A stretch of 45,003 bases of DNA from an uncultured Coriobacteriia bacterium (GTDB lineage: Bacteria; Actinomycetota; Coriobacteriia; Anaerosomatales; Anaerosomataceae): the NCBI GenBank assembly GCA_927439865.1, contig CAKMKD010000021.1, forward strand, positions 66,522 through 111,524, in the 5' to 3' direction. The notes under the pieces were generated by a model. That model saw only the letters and a list, made by a program, of their open reading frames with translations. It ran no database searches and had not been told where the DNA came from. Position numbers and translations under genes: made by a program. The first letter of the stretch is position 1. Every line of letters starts with the position of its first letter. Of the stretch, positions 26,283 to 38,018 are shown in pieces.

Positions 26283-28205
26283 ATGACGACATTCCAACAG
26301 CAGTTGAAGTCTCGCTTCGCGGCACTCGGGTTGATCGTGATCCTTGTGCTCGCGTCGTTGCTGCTGCGCCTTTGGTCGATGCAGGTTCTCTCGGGCGAGA
26401 AGTATGCGGCCGCAGCGAAGAACAACCGCATCAGAGAGATCTCACTCGACGCCCCGCGTGGCCGAATCCTTGACCGCAACGGCAAGGAACTCGTCACCAA
26501 CCGTGCGACTCTCGCCGTCTCGATCGACCCCGCCAACGATGAGGTCAGGGAGCTGATCATCTCCGGGCAGAGTGCCGATAAGGCGGACGACCCGACGCGT
26601 GCCGATCTCGAGCGCGTCTTCGGGGGAGTCGCAGGACTGCTCGGCATGACACCGCAGGAAGTCTTCGAGAAAGTGGCAGACTCCCGGGTTGAGGCGCTTC
26701 GTCCGCGCGTTGTGGCCATCGATGTCCCGCTCGATGTCGTCTCGCAGCTCTCTGAGCGACAGCAGGAGTTCCCCGGCGTGCGGATCGATGAGGTAGCCGT
26801 GCGCGAGTACCCAAACGGCCGACTCGGAGCGCACGTCATCGGCTATACGGGTGAGATATCCGAGAAGCAGATGGCCGCATCGGACCCGACTGCTGCGTAC
26901 GAGCTTGGCGATATCGTTGGCAAGGCCGGCGTCGAGGCGCAGTACGAGAATGTGCTGCAAGGCGACAAGGGTCGGCGTCTCATCGAGGTCAACGCCTCCG
27001 GCAAGCCGCAGCGCGTCATCGAAGAGCAATCGCCCGTGCCCGGCCGCGACATACGGCTCACCATCGATATCGAGGTGCAGAAGGTCGCCGAGCAGGCGCT
27101 CGCCGATGCGCTGGCCGAGGCCCACCGCCAGAACTTCCGCAAGGCGAAAGCCGGCTCGGCAGTGGTCATCGACGTCAAGACCGGCGAAGTGCTCGCGATG
27201 GCGAGTGCCCCGACCTATGACCCGGCCGTGTTCCTCGGCGGAATCAGCCAGGAAGAATGGGCCAGGCTCACCGACAAAGCTAGCGAGTATCCGCTCAACA
27301 ACCGGGTCGTTATGGCCGCCTATCCTCCGGCTTCGACGTTCAAGGTGATCACCGGTCTTGCCGGCCTGCAGTACGACGTGACGAACAGCGGCAAGACGTA
27401 CAGGTGCGCAGGCAAGTGGGTCGGCATGGGTACGCAGTGGCCGAAGATGTGCTGGAAACACTCGGGGCACGGATCCATCTCGTTTGACGGCGGTGTCGAG
27501 GAGTCGTGCGATGTCGTTTTCTACGAGATCGGCTACGAGTTCTACAAGCGGAAGGCGGAGGAGCTTCAGTCGTTCTCCCGGACCTTCGGGCTTGGCTCGG
27601 ACACCGGGATCGACCTTCCTGGCGAGGTTAGCGGGCGCATCCCTGATGCTGCGTGGAAGAAGGCGTTCAACGAGAACTACCCCGAGTACCAGACCTGGCT
27701 GCCGGGAGACACTGTCAACATGTCGATCGGCCAGGGCGACACGCTCACAACGCCGCTCCAGATGGCCACGGTCTACGCCGGCATCGCTAATGGCGGCACG
27801 GTCATGACGCCGCACGTGCTCAAAGACGTGCTCGGATCGGACGGCAAAGTCGCCAGGAGCTACGAGCCTTCGGTTCTCGTAAACACAGGAGTCTCGGCGC
27901 CGAACCTCGCGATCATGAAGAACGCGCTTGTCCGGGTGACGACGCAGGGAACCGGCGCAGGTGCCTTCCAGGGCTTCGGCGTGACTGTTGCAGGTAAGAC
28001 TGGAACCGCAGAGGTCTACGGCAAGGACGACTACGCGTGGTTCTGCGCGTTTGCGCCCGCGCAGACTCCTAAGTACGCGGTCGCTGTGGTCGTCGAGCAG
28101 GGCGGTCACGGCGGGTCGGTGACGGCTCCGGCCGCGCGTAACATCCTCGCGAAGCTCCTCGGCCAGAAGATCGTGACTGTGCACACGACGGACATTTCGC
28201 GATGA
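26283..28205 (+). CDS. mrdA: Penicillin-binding protein 2 (elongasome transpeptidase)
   Basis: PRGRILDRNGKELVTNRA, YPPASTFKV (SxxK), SCDVVFYEIG, KTGTAEVYG; mre-rodA context. Confidence 0.95.
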   Translation: MTTFQQQLKSRFAALGLIVILVLASLLLRLWSMQVLSGEKYAAAAKNNRIREISLDAPRGRILDRNGKELVTNRATLAVSIDPANDEVRELIISGQSADKADDPTRADLERVFGGVAGLLGMTPQEVFEKVADSRVEALRPRVVAIDVPLDVVSQLSERQQEFPGVRIDEVAVREYPNGRLGAHVIGYTGEISEKQMAASDPTAAYELGDIVGKAGVEAQYENVLQGDKGRRLIEVNASGKPQRVIEEQSPVPGRDIRLTIDIEVQKVAEQALADALAEAHRQNFRKAKAGSAVVIDVKTGEVLAMASAPTYDPAVFLGGISQEEWARLTDKASEYPLNNRVVMAAYPPASTFKVITGLAGLQYDVTNSGKTYRCAGKWVGMGTQWPKMCWKHSGHGSISFDGGVEESCDVVFYEIGYEFYKRKAEELQSFSRTFGLGSDTGIDLPGEVSGRIPDAAWKKAFNENYPEYQTWLPGDTVNMSIGQGDTLTTPLQMATVYAGIANGGTVMTPHVLKDVLGSDGKVARSYEPSVLVNTGVSAPNLAIMKNALVRVTTQGTGAGAFQGFGVTVAGKTGTAEVYGKDDYAWFCAFAPAQTPKYAVAVVVEQGGHGGSVTAPAARNILAKLLGQKIVTVHTTDISR

Positions 28206-29359
28206 GACGCGTAGAGAAGTCGCTCGGTAAACAGGTGCGTGACTCGGTCAACGTGCCGCTCTTGCTCATAACGATCGCGCTGATGGTCTACGGCTCGATC
28301 GTGGTCAACTCGGCGACCGCAGGTATGGTTGGCGGACCGGGACTCTTCAAGCGCCACCTGGTCGGTATCGCGGTCGGGCTCATCCCGCTGGCCGTCGCGT
28401 GGGCTATCGACTACAAGAAGCTCAAGCACTGGACAGGGCCGCTGCTCACGTTCCTCGCATTCCTGCTTATCAGCCCGCGCATTCCGGGTCTTGGAACCAC
28501 GGCGAAAGGCGCGACCTCATGGTTGGCCATTGGTGATGTCCGCCTGTTCCAGCCGTCGGAGCCGGCGAAGCTGGTCTTCATCGTCGTCATGGCCGCGCTC
28601 ATCGCGGAGTACGAGGGACGGATCGATAAGCCGAGAGATGCGGTGCGCCTGCTTGGCTATCTCGGCATAGCGATCGTTCTCATCTTGCTGCAGCCTGACC
28701 TCGGCACTGGTCTCGTCTTCGTCGCGATCGCCTTCACGATGCTGCTTGTTGGGGGCATGAAGGGGAGGTACTTCGCGGTCCTCGCGCTTGTCGCGATCGT
28801 GGGTGTTGCGGGGATTCTCGGAGCTGACTCTACGCTTGACCGCATGGCTGGCAAGGACGTCGCACTCAAGGACTACCAGAAGGATCGGTTGCTCGTCTTC
28901 GTCGATTCCACCCGTGATCCCGCGGGTGCCGGCTACAACCTCGCGCAGTCTAAGATCGCGATCGGATCGGGCGGGGTCTCTGGAACCGGCCTTACGAGCG
29001 GGACGCAGTCGAATCTCCACTTCTTGCCGGAGCGCCATACCGACTTCATCTTTGCGGTACTCGGCGAGGAACTCGGCTTCACAGGCGCGCTACTGCTGCT
29101 CGGGCTCTATCTGGCCCTGCTCGTGGTCTCGCTCGCCATCGCTGCATCGTCACGTGATCTGTACGGGGCACTGATCGTTGCAGGTGTTATGGGCATGTGG
29201 TTGTTCCAGATACTCGAGAACATCGGCATGACCGTGGGTATGATGCCTATCACAGGCATTCCGCTTCCATTCATGAGCTTCGGTAGCTCGTCGATGGTGA
29301 CGAACCTCGGTGGCGTTGGCTTGCTGCTGTCGGTCTGGTCCAGGCGGTACGGAACGTAG
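28202..29359 (+). CDS. rodA: Rod shape-determining protein RodA (SEDS family)
   Basis: LGTTAKGATSWLAIGDVRLFQPSEPAKL, LPERHTDFIFAVLGEELGF, GIPLPFMSFGSSSM. Confidence 0.96.
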   Translation: MRRVEKSLGKQVRDSVNVPLLLITIALMVYGSIVVNSATAGMVGGPGLFKRHLVGIAVGLIPLAVAWAIDYKKLKHWTGPLLTFLAFLLISPRIPGLGTTAKGATSWLAIGDVRLFQPSEPAKLVFIVVMAALIAEYEGRIDKPRDAVRLLGYLGIAIVLILLQPDLGTGLVFVAIAFTMLLVGGMKGRYFAVLALVAIVGVAGILGADSTLDRMAGKDVALKDYQKDRLLVFVDSTRDPAGAGYNLAQSKIAIGSGGVSGTGLTSGTQSNLHFLPERHTDFIFAVLGEELGFTGALLLLGLYLALLVVSLAIAASSRDLYGALIVAGVMGMWLFQILENIGMTVGMMPITGIPLPFMSFGSSSMVTNLGGVGLLLSVWSRRYGT

Positions 29360-29386
29360 CGTCTGCTCACTAAGGAGGACGGCCAG

Positions 29387-30382
29387 ATGGCACTTACTAT
29401 GGACATGCGCGATCTCGTGAAGTCGGGATCGAAACTACAGGCCGAGCGCCAGCAGTCTGTGACGATCGCCGTCGTCATCGAGCTCGATGCTGACGAAGCG
29501 CTCGTCAACGGACTGCGCGAGCGGCTTCGCCCCCAGACTGTCGGAGCCTCGCTGCAAGTGGAGGTTGCGAACCCGGCATCTCCGGTCGTGCTGCACGCGT
29601 GCGATGCAGTGATCGCGGTCGCTGGCAGTGGCGGAGCCGCGCTTGCTGACGCGATTCGCCCGGCCCGGCAGGCGCACACACCGGTTGCTGTGGTTGCCCT
29701 CGGCGACGAAGCTCTGCGAACCCGGCTTGCCGATGTGCTCACCCATCCGCTCGCGGATCTCATCGCCAGCGATGACGTAGAGGAGATCACCGATACCCGG
29801 CTTGCCAACTGGCTCGCCGATGAGCTTGCCTCGAAGCGTCTCGCGCTCGCGGCAAACTTCCCATTCATGCGTCGTGCGGTGGCCAATGAGGCGGTGCAGG
29901 CGACAGCGATGCAGAATGCACTCGTTGGCGCGGTCGCATTCGTGCCCGGAGCCGACATGCCGATCATGACCGCAAATCAGGCGAAGATGCTGCTGCAGAT
30001 TGCCGCTGCGTACGGAGAAAAGCTTGGGCCCGAGCGACTTCGCGAGCTCGCGGCGATCGTTGGTGGCGCGTTCGTGCTTCGGACGATCGCGCGGCAGGTG
30101 CTCGGCTTCGTCCCCGTCCTTGGATGGGCCGTGAAGAGCGGCATCGGGTATGGCGGCACGGTTGCGATGGGCAAGGCTGCCATCGAGTACTTCGAGGACG
30201 GCGCCGATATCACCGAGGTCGCGCGTCGGTTGCGCGAGCGAGCCGGAGGGGTTGCACAACGGCTGCCGAAGCGCGGGCACAAGCTTCCGGTGTCGGCTCC
30301 TGACGCTGCTGGTTCGGTGCAGCGGGAGCTTCCCGGGTTCTCGGACATGCCTGCGCTTGCGCCCGGAGTGGCCGGTGAGTGA
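29387..30382 (+). CDS. DUF697-like protein with P-loop-lacking N-terminal domain
   Basis: VGAVAFVPGADMPIMTANQAKMLLQIAAAYG...VLGFVPVLGWAVKSGIGYGGTVAMGKAAIEYFEDG; no GxxxxGK[ST] in the N-terminal domain. Confidence 0.65.
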   Translation: MALTMDMRDLVKSGSKLQAERQQSVTIAVVIELDADEALVNGLRERLRPQTVGASLQVEVANPASPVVLHACDAVIAVAGSGGAALADAIRPARQAHTPVAVVALGDEALRTRLADVLTHPLADLIASDDVEEITDTRLANWLADELASKRLALAANFPFMRRAVANEAVQATAMQNALVGAVAFVPGADMPIMTANQAKMLLQIAAAYGEKLGPERLRELAAIVGGAFVLRTIARQVLGFVPVLGWAVKSGIGYGGTVAMGKAAIEYFEDGADITEVARRLRERAGGVAQRLPKRGHKLPVSAPDAAGSVQRELPGFSDMPALAPGVAGE

Positions 30383-32228
30383 CCTGTGGAGCCGGGTCGA
30401 GCCACTGCTCGCCGGCGTCGAGCGACCGACACGCTACATCAACTCCGAGTGGGGCGCGCGGCATGGCGATGCCGACTATCGCGTCGCGCTCGTCTATCCG
30501 GATGCATACGAGATCGGGATGGCCAATCAGGCGCTCCAGATTCTCTACGATCGATTCGGCGCCATCGATGGCGTGGCGGCAGAGCGCGTGTTCGTGCCGT
30601 GGACCGACATGGCCGATGCGATGCGTGCTGCAGCGGTGCCGCTCTACACTCTCGAATCGTGCACGCCGGTCTCGGCGTGTGACCTTGTCGGCATTACGCT
30701 GCCGTACGAACTCACGTACCAGAACATCCTCGAGGTGCTCGACCTTGCCGGGATTCCGTTGCGAGCCGCAGACCGTGCCGAGAACGATCCGCTCGTCATC
30801 GGCGGCGGGCCATGCGCGTTCAACCCCGAGCCGATGGCGCCGTTTTTCGACGCGATCCTGGTCGGGGACGGTGAGGATGCTGCCGCGGAGATCGTCTCGG
30901 CGCACCGTCTGGCGATCGCATCGGGATTATCGCGCGCTGAGACACTGGCTGCGCTCGCCCGCGTACCAGGCGTGTACGTTCCTGCGCTCTACGAGCCGCA
31001 GTACGAGGATGGGGTGTTCGTTGGCGTCACCGCCTCGGCGGACGCTCCGGCAGTCGTGCGCAAGCGCGTGCTTGCGGACCTGGACACGTATCGGTCCCCA
31101 ATCTGCACAGTCGTGCCGTTCATGGATGTGGTTCACGACCGGGCGGGTGTTGAGGTTCTGCGCGGATGCGCGAGGGGTTGCAGGTTCTGCCAGGCCGGCA
31201 TGGTCTATCGGCCTGTCCGGGAGCGAAGTGCGGACAGCATCGTGCGTGATGCGACGGCGGCGTTGCAGTGCACCGGCTACGACGAGGTGTCGCTCACATC
31301 GCTTTCTACTGCGGACCATTCACAGCTCGAGGATGTGCTGAGGCGGCTGTCGCGGCGTCTCGAAGGCACAGGGGTGACGGTTTCGCTGCCGTCGCTCCGG
31401 GTGGATGCCTTCAACGTGCAGGTCGCGCGACTTCTGGGCGGCGGCAAGAAGACCGGGCTCACGTTCGCACCGGAAGCCGGCACACAGCGACTTCGCAATG
31501 TGATCAACAAGAACGTGACCGAGGAGGACCTGCTCCGGACAGTCACGCAGGCGTTCTCCGCGGGATGGCGTCGCGTGAAGCTCTACTTCATGATCGGCCT
31601 GCCTACCGAGACCGACGAGGATATCACGGGTATCGGCGAGCTTGTCGGTCGGGTCTTCCGTGCCGCACGCGAGGTCACTCCCCCGGGCGAGCGAGGGGGC
31701 ATGCGTGTCGCCGTGTCAGTCTCCACGTTCGTGCCCAAGGCGCACACGCCGTTTCAGTGGGAGGCGCAGATACCGCTTGAGGAGGTTCGCAGGCGTCAGG
31801 CGCTGCTTCGGGCATCGATGCCCGGCAAGGGAGTGGACCTGTCCTACCACGACAGCGACGTTTCATTCCTGGAGGGCGTGCTTTCCCGAGGCGGTCGTGA
31901 GGTCGCCGATGTGATCGAGGCGGCGTGGCGGGGCGGAGCACGCTTCGACGCCTGGACCGAGGAGTTCAAGCCGCAGCGGTGGGCCGCCGCATTCGAGGAG
32001 ACAGGCATCGATCCCACCACTATCGCGAATCGCGTCCGCAGGGTGGATGAGACGCTTCCGTGGGATCACATCTCGGTGGGGGTCACTCGGGCATACCTGC
32101 GCATCGAACGGGACAATGCGCTTGCGGCACAAACGACCGTCGACTGCACTTTCGACGGCTGCACCGGGTGCGGCGTGTGCGGATCCTCGCTGGTCGCGAA
32201 CATCCTGGCGGGTGAGCGCCGTGGCTGA
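30375..32228 (+). CDS. TIGR03960-type radical SAM protein with B12-binding-like N-terminus
   Basis: GTG 30375; RYINSEWGARHGDADYRVALVYPDAYEIGMANQALQILYD; EVLRGCARGCRFCQAGMVYRPVRERS (CxxxCxxC); C-terminal DCTFDGCTGCGVC. Confidence 0.9.
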   Translation: MSDLWSRVEPLLAGVERPTRYINSEWGARHGDADYRVALVYPDAYEIGMANQALQILYDRFGAIDGVAAERVFVPWTDMADAMRAAAVPLYTLESCTPVSACDLVGITLPYELTYQNILEVLDLAGIPLRAADRAENDPLVIGGGPCAFNPEPMAPFFDAILVGDGEDAAAEIVSAHRLAIASGLSRAETLAALARVPGVYVPALYEPQYEDGVFVGVTASADAPAVVRKRVLADLDTYRSPICTVVPFMDVVHDRAGVEVLRGCARGCRFCQAGMVYRPVRERSADSIVRDATAALQCTGYDEVSLTSLSTADHSQLEDVLRRLSRRLEGTGVTVSLPSLRVDAFNVQVARLLGGGKKTGLTFAPEAGTQRLRNVINKNVTEEDLLRTVTQAFSAGWRRVKLYFMIGLPTETDEDITGIGELVGRVFRAAREVTPPGERGGMRVAVSVSTFVPKAHTPFQWEAQIPLEEVRRRQALLRASMPGKGVDLSYHDSDVSFLEGVLSRGGREVADVIEAAWRGGARFDAWTEEFKPQRWAAAFEETGIDPTTIANRVRRVDETLPWDHISVGVTRAYLRIERDNALAAQTTVDCTFDGCTGCGVCGSSLVANILAGERRG

Positions 32229-32910
32229 CACGACGTTCCGCCTCCGGGTCAGGTACGGCAAGACCGGGCGCCTGCGGTTCCTGTCACACCTCGAAGTCGT
32301 GCACGGCCTGGAGCGTGCAGCACGTCGCGCGGGATTGCCGTATGCTGTCACCAAGGGATTCAGCCCGCACATGAAGATCTCGTTCGGGCCCGCGCTTCCG
32401 GTTGGAACTGCCGGTCTCGGCGAGTATCTTGATGTGTGGCTTCGGTCGTACGTTGCGTCCGAGGATGCGCTGGCGTTGCTCGTTGGCGCTTCGGCGGATG
32501 GCCTCGCACCTGAGGCAGTGAGGTACGTGCCGGATCGTGAGGCATCTCTCGGGGCGATTCTGACTATCGCGAAGTATGATGTGGTTCTGGAAGGAGGGCC
32601 GGCACTGCCGGAGGGGCTCAGAAGCTCCTTCGCGGCCATCATCGCCGAGGGCGTCCTGGCCGTCGAGCACAAGGGCAAGCAGAAGATTTTCGAGCTGGCA
32701 TCAACGCTCCCGAAAGAGCCTGTTGTCAGCACGGATGGGGGACGGACGACCGTCGGTTTGACGGTCAGGATCGGTGAGCGAGGATCGCTCCGTCCCGAGG
32801 CCCTGGTCACGGCGGCGTTGACGCGCGAAGCGCTCGATGGGCGTATCGCGTCTGTGACGCGCACGGAACTGCTCGTGGAAGAGGACGGTTCCTGGCGCGC
32901 TCCGCTGTGA
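32221..32910 (+). CDS. TIGR03936/DUF2344 radical SAM-associated protein
   Basis: RVRYGKTGRLRFLSHLEVVHGLERAARRAGLPYAVTKGFSPHMKISFGPALPVGTAGLGEYLDVWL; GTG 32221 overlaps upstream stop. Confidence 0.9.
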   Translation: MADTTFRLRVRYGKTGRLRFLSHLEVVHGLERAARRAGLPYAVTKGFSPHMKISFGPALPVGTAGLGEYLDVWLRSYVASEDALALLVGASADGLAPEAVRYVPDREASLGAILTIAKYDVVLEGGPALPEGLRSSFAAIIAEGVLAVEHKGKQKIFELASTLPKEPVVSTDGGRTTVGLTVRIGERGSLRPEALVTAALTREALDGRIASVTRTELLVEEDGSWRAPL

Positions 32911-32926
32911 CATCGGGGGTAGGACT

Positions 32927-34414
32927 GTGAGCGACATCGTCCGCGAGATGCTGATCTCGCATGACGTCCATGAGACCAGGGTGGCGATCCTTGAGGAACG
33001 CCGGCTGGTCGAACTCTACATCGAACGACCTAAACGCAGCGTTGTCGGCAATGTCTACCTCGGCAAGGTGCGTGACGTGCTGCCCGGAATGCAGGCGGCA
33101 TTCGTGGACCTCGGGCTCGACAAGAACGGCTTCCTGTACGTCGATGAGGTCGTCGCGCCCGAGGGCGTGAGCGACGTTCCCCGACGTGACATCCAGTCAC
33201 TGCTCAAGTCCGGTCAGCAGATCATGGTGCAGGTTCTGAAAGATCCAATGGGCACCAAGGGCGCGCGAGTCACGACCGAGATCACGCTTCCGGGCAGGTT
33301 CCTGGTCTTGATGCCGTTCTCGGCATTCGTCGGGATCTCCAAGAAGCTGCCCGACGACGAACGCGACCGGTTGCACGGCATCATCGCACCCATCATGCCG
33401 GAGGGCCTTGGCGTGATCGTCCGCACGGCTGCGGCCGGCGCAAGTCAGCGCGATCTCGAGAATGACCTCGAGTTCTTGCTGCGGCTCTGGCGACGTGTGC
33501 AGCACCAGGCGCACGAGGGTCTTGCACCCGAGGTCGTCTACACCGAGATGGACCTTGCGCTGCGGATGGTGCGCGATGCCTTCAGCGATGACTACAAGCG
33601 ACTGGTCGTTGATGACAAGCGCCTCTACGAGAAGGTCGTATCGTTCCTGAAGAAGACCTCGCCCGAGCTGATGAAGCGCGTGGCGCAGCACAAGGACCGG
33701 GCCCCGCTCTTCCAGGCGTATGAGCTTCAGGAACAGATCGACACCGCGACGCTTCGCAATGTGCCGCTGCCCTCGGGCGGGCACATCACCATCGACAAGA
33801 CAGAGGCGTTGACGGCAGTTGATGTCAACACCGGCTCCTACGTCGGTCGCAAGAACCTCGAGGACACCATCTTGCGGACGAATCTTGAGGCGGCCGATGA
33901 GACCGTCAGGCAGCTGCGTTTGCGCGACATCGGCGGCATCATCGTCATCGACTTCATCGACATGGAGAATCCCTACCATCGTGGGGAGGTCTCGAAGCGG
34001 CTTGCCTCGGCACTTGAGAGGGACCGCACGAAGACCCGGGCCACAGAGATCTCCCGTCTCGGACTCGTTGAGATGACGCGCAAGAACGTGACCGACGGCC
34101 TCTACGGCGTGCTCACTGAGCCGTGCCCCCTCTGTAATGGTGAGGGGCGGATCGTCTCGGACACCACGCGCCGCATCGCGGCAGAGCGCCGGATTCGTGA
34201 GATACTACTCACCGGCCGCTCGGCAGCGTACCTTCTGGGACTCAATCCTGAGACGTTCGCCCTGGTCACAGCTCCGGGTAACAACGCGCTCGCCATACTC
34301 AGGGCCGAGACCGGCAGAGCTGTGACGATCGTGGCCGACAGGGACTGCGCCCCCACAGAGGTGAAAGTGATCATCGAGGGTCGTGGGGGAGTTGGCGAGT
34401 TATCCAACCTGTAG
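32927..34414 (+). CDS. rng: Ribonuclease E/G family endoribonuclease
   Basis: GNVYLGKVRDVLPGMQAAFVDLG (S1), ALTAVDVNTGSYVGRKNLEDTILRTNLEAADE, IGGIIVIDFIDM, CPLCNGEGRI. Confidence 0.94.
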   Translation: MSDIVREMLISHDVHETRVAILEERRLVELYIERPKRSVVGNVYLGKVRDVLPGMQAAFVDLGLDKNGFLYVDEVVAPEGVSDVPRRDIQSLLKSGQQIMVQVLKDPMGTKGARVTTEITLPGRFLVLMPFSAFVGISKKLPDDERDRLHGIIAPIMPEGLGVIVRTAAAGASQRDLENDLEFLLRLWRRVQHQAHEGLAPEVVYTEMDLALRMVRDAFSDDYKRLVVDDKRLYEKVVSFLKKTSPELMKRVAQHKDRAPLFQAYELQEQIDTATLRNVPLPSGGHITIDKTEALTAVDVNTGSYVGRKNLEDTILRTNLEAADETVRQLRLRDIGGIIVIDFIDMENPYHRGEVSKRLASALERDRTKTRATEISRLGLVEMTRKNVTDGLYGVLTEPCPLCNGEGRIVSDTTRRIAAERRIREILLTGRSAAYLLGLNPETFALVTAPGNNALAILRAETGRAVTIVADRDCAPTEVKVIIEGRGGVGELSNL

Positions 34415-34424
34415 GGTGCTCGCG

Positions 34425-34453
34425 TTGACCCTACCCATGCCCTGTGTTAGCAT
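34425..34453 (+). promoter_or_regulatory. Putative sigma70-type promoter for rplU-rpmA
   Basis: TTGACC (34425-34430), 17-nt spacer, TAGCAT (34448-34453), upstream of rplU. Confidence 0.6.
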
Positions 34454-34490
34454 TTCTCCTCGCGTTTGATTCCGGAGACTGGAGCAAGTG

Positions 34491-35087
34491 ATGTACGCAG
34501 TCGTGGCAACCGGCGGCAAGCAGGCCAAGGTCGAAACTGGCGCTGTCACCGTCTTCGAAAAGCTCGATGCAGCAGTCGGCGAAGCCGTCACGCTGCCTGC
34601 TCTGTTCGCTGCTGATGGCGACGCTGTCGTCTATGGCGCGGACGCCGCTTCCGTCACCGTGACCGGCACTGTGGTCGAGCACTTCAGGGGTGACAAGCAG
34701 ATCGTTTTCAAGTTCAAGAAGCGCAAGGGTTACAAGGTCAAGAAGGGCCACCGCCAGAACCTGACGGCAGTGCTCGTGACCGATATCGTCATCGGCTCGC
34801 CGAAGAAGGCAGCCAAGGCCGAGAAGGCCGAGGAGCCCGTGGCCGTTGCGGCTGCCGAGAAGGCGCCCGCGAAGAAGCCGGCCGCCAAGAAGGCCGCGCC
34901 GAAGGCCGAAGCGAAGGTTGCCGAGAAGGCACCTGCGAAGAAGCCGGCCGCCAAGAAGGCCGCGCCGAAGGCCGATGCCGCGGTTGCCGAGAAGGCACCC
35001 GCCAAGAAGCCGGCGGCGAAGAAGCCTGCCGCTAAGAAGCCCGCAGCGAAGAAGACCGCACCGAAGGCCGACAGGGCCGCCGAGTAG
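34491..35087 (+). CDS. rplU: 50S ribosomal protein L21 with long Lys/Ala/Pro-rich C-terminal extension
   Basis: MYAVVATGGKQAKVETG ... KRKGYKVKKGHRQNLTAVLVTDIV (L21 core), then ~90 aa of EKAPAKKPAAKKAAPKAE repeats. Directly upstream of rpmA. Confidence 0.95.
   Translation: MYAVVATGGKQAKVETGAVTVFEKLDAAVGEAVTLPALFAADGDAVVYGADAASVTVTGTVVEHFRGDKQIVFKFKKRKGYKVKKGHRQNLTAVLVTDIVIGSPKKAAKAEKAEEPVAVAAAEKAPAKKPAAKKAAPKAEAKVAEKAPAKKPAAKKAAPKADAAVAEKAPAKKPAAKKPAAKKPAAKKTAPKADRAAE
34854..35083 (+). repeat. 66-bp in-frame tandem repeat encoding the 22-aa (A)EKAPAKKPAAKKAAPKA... units in the L21 tail
   Basis: gccgagaaggc[ga]cc[ct]gc[gc]aagaagcc... begins at 34854, 34920 and 34986 (66-bp period); third copy lengthened by KKPAA units. 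Confidence 0.88.
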
Positions 35088-35107
35088 TATCGAAGGGGTT
35101 GTGAACG

Positions 35108-37968
<2,861 letters not shown>

Positions 37969-38018
37969 AGCACACGCCGCGTGTGCGGCCAAAATGGGTT
38001 CATCGGAAGGGGCTACAC

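Noticed and set aside
26442-28184. 580-aa minus-strand ORF opposite mrdA
   Set aside because: Fully antisense to PBP2 with intact catalytic motifs; high-GC frame artefact.
34854-35083. Periodic 66-bp repeats considered as CRISPR-like array or satellite
   Set aside because: Repeats are contiguous without unique spacers, in frame within L21 and encode Lys/Ala-rich protein sequence.
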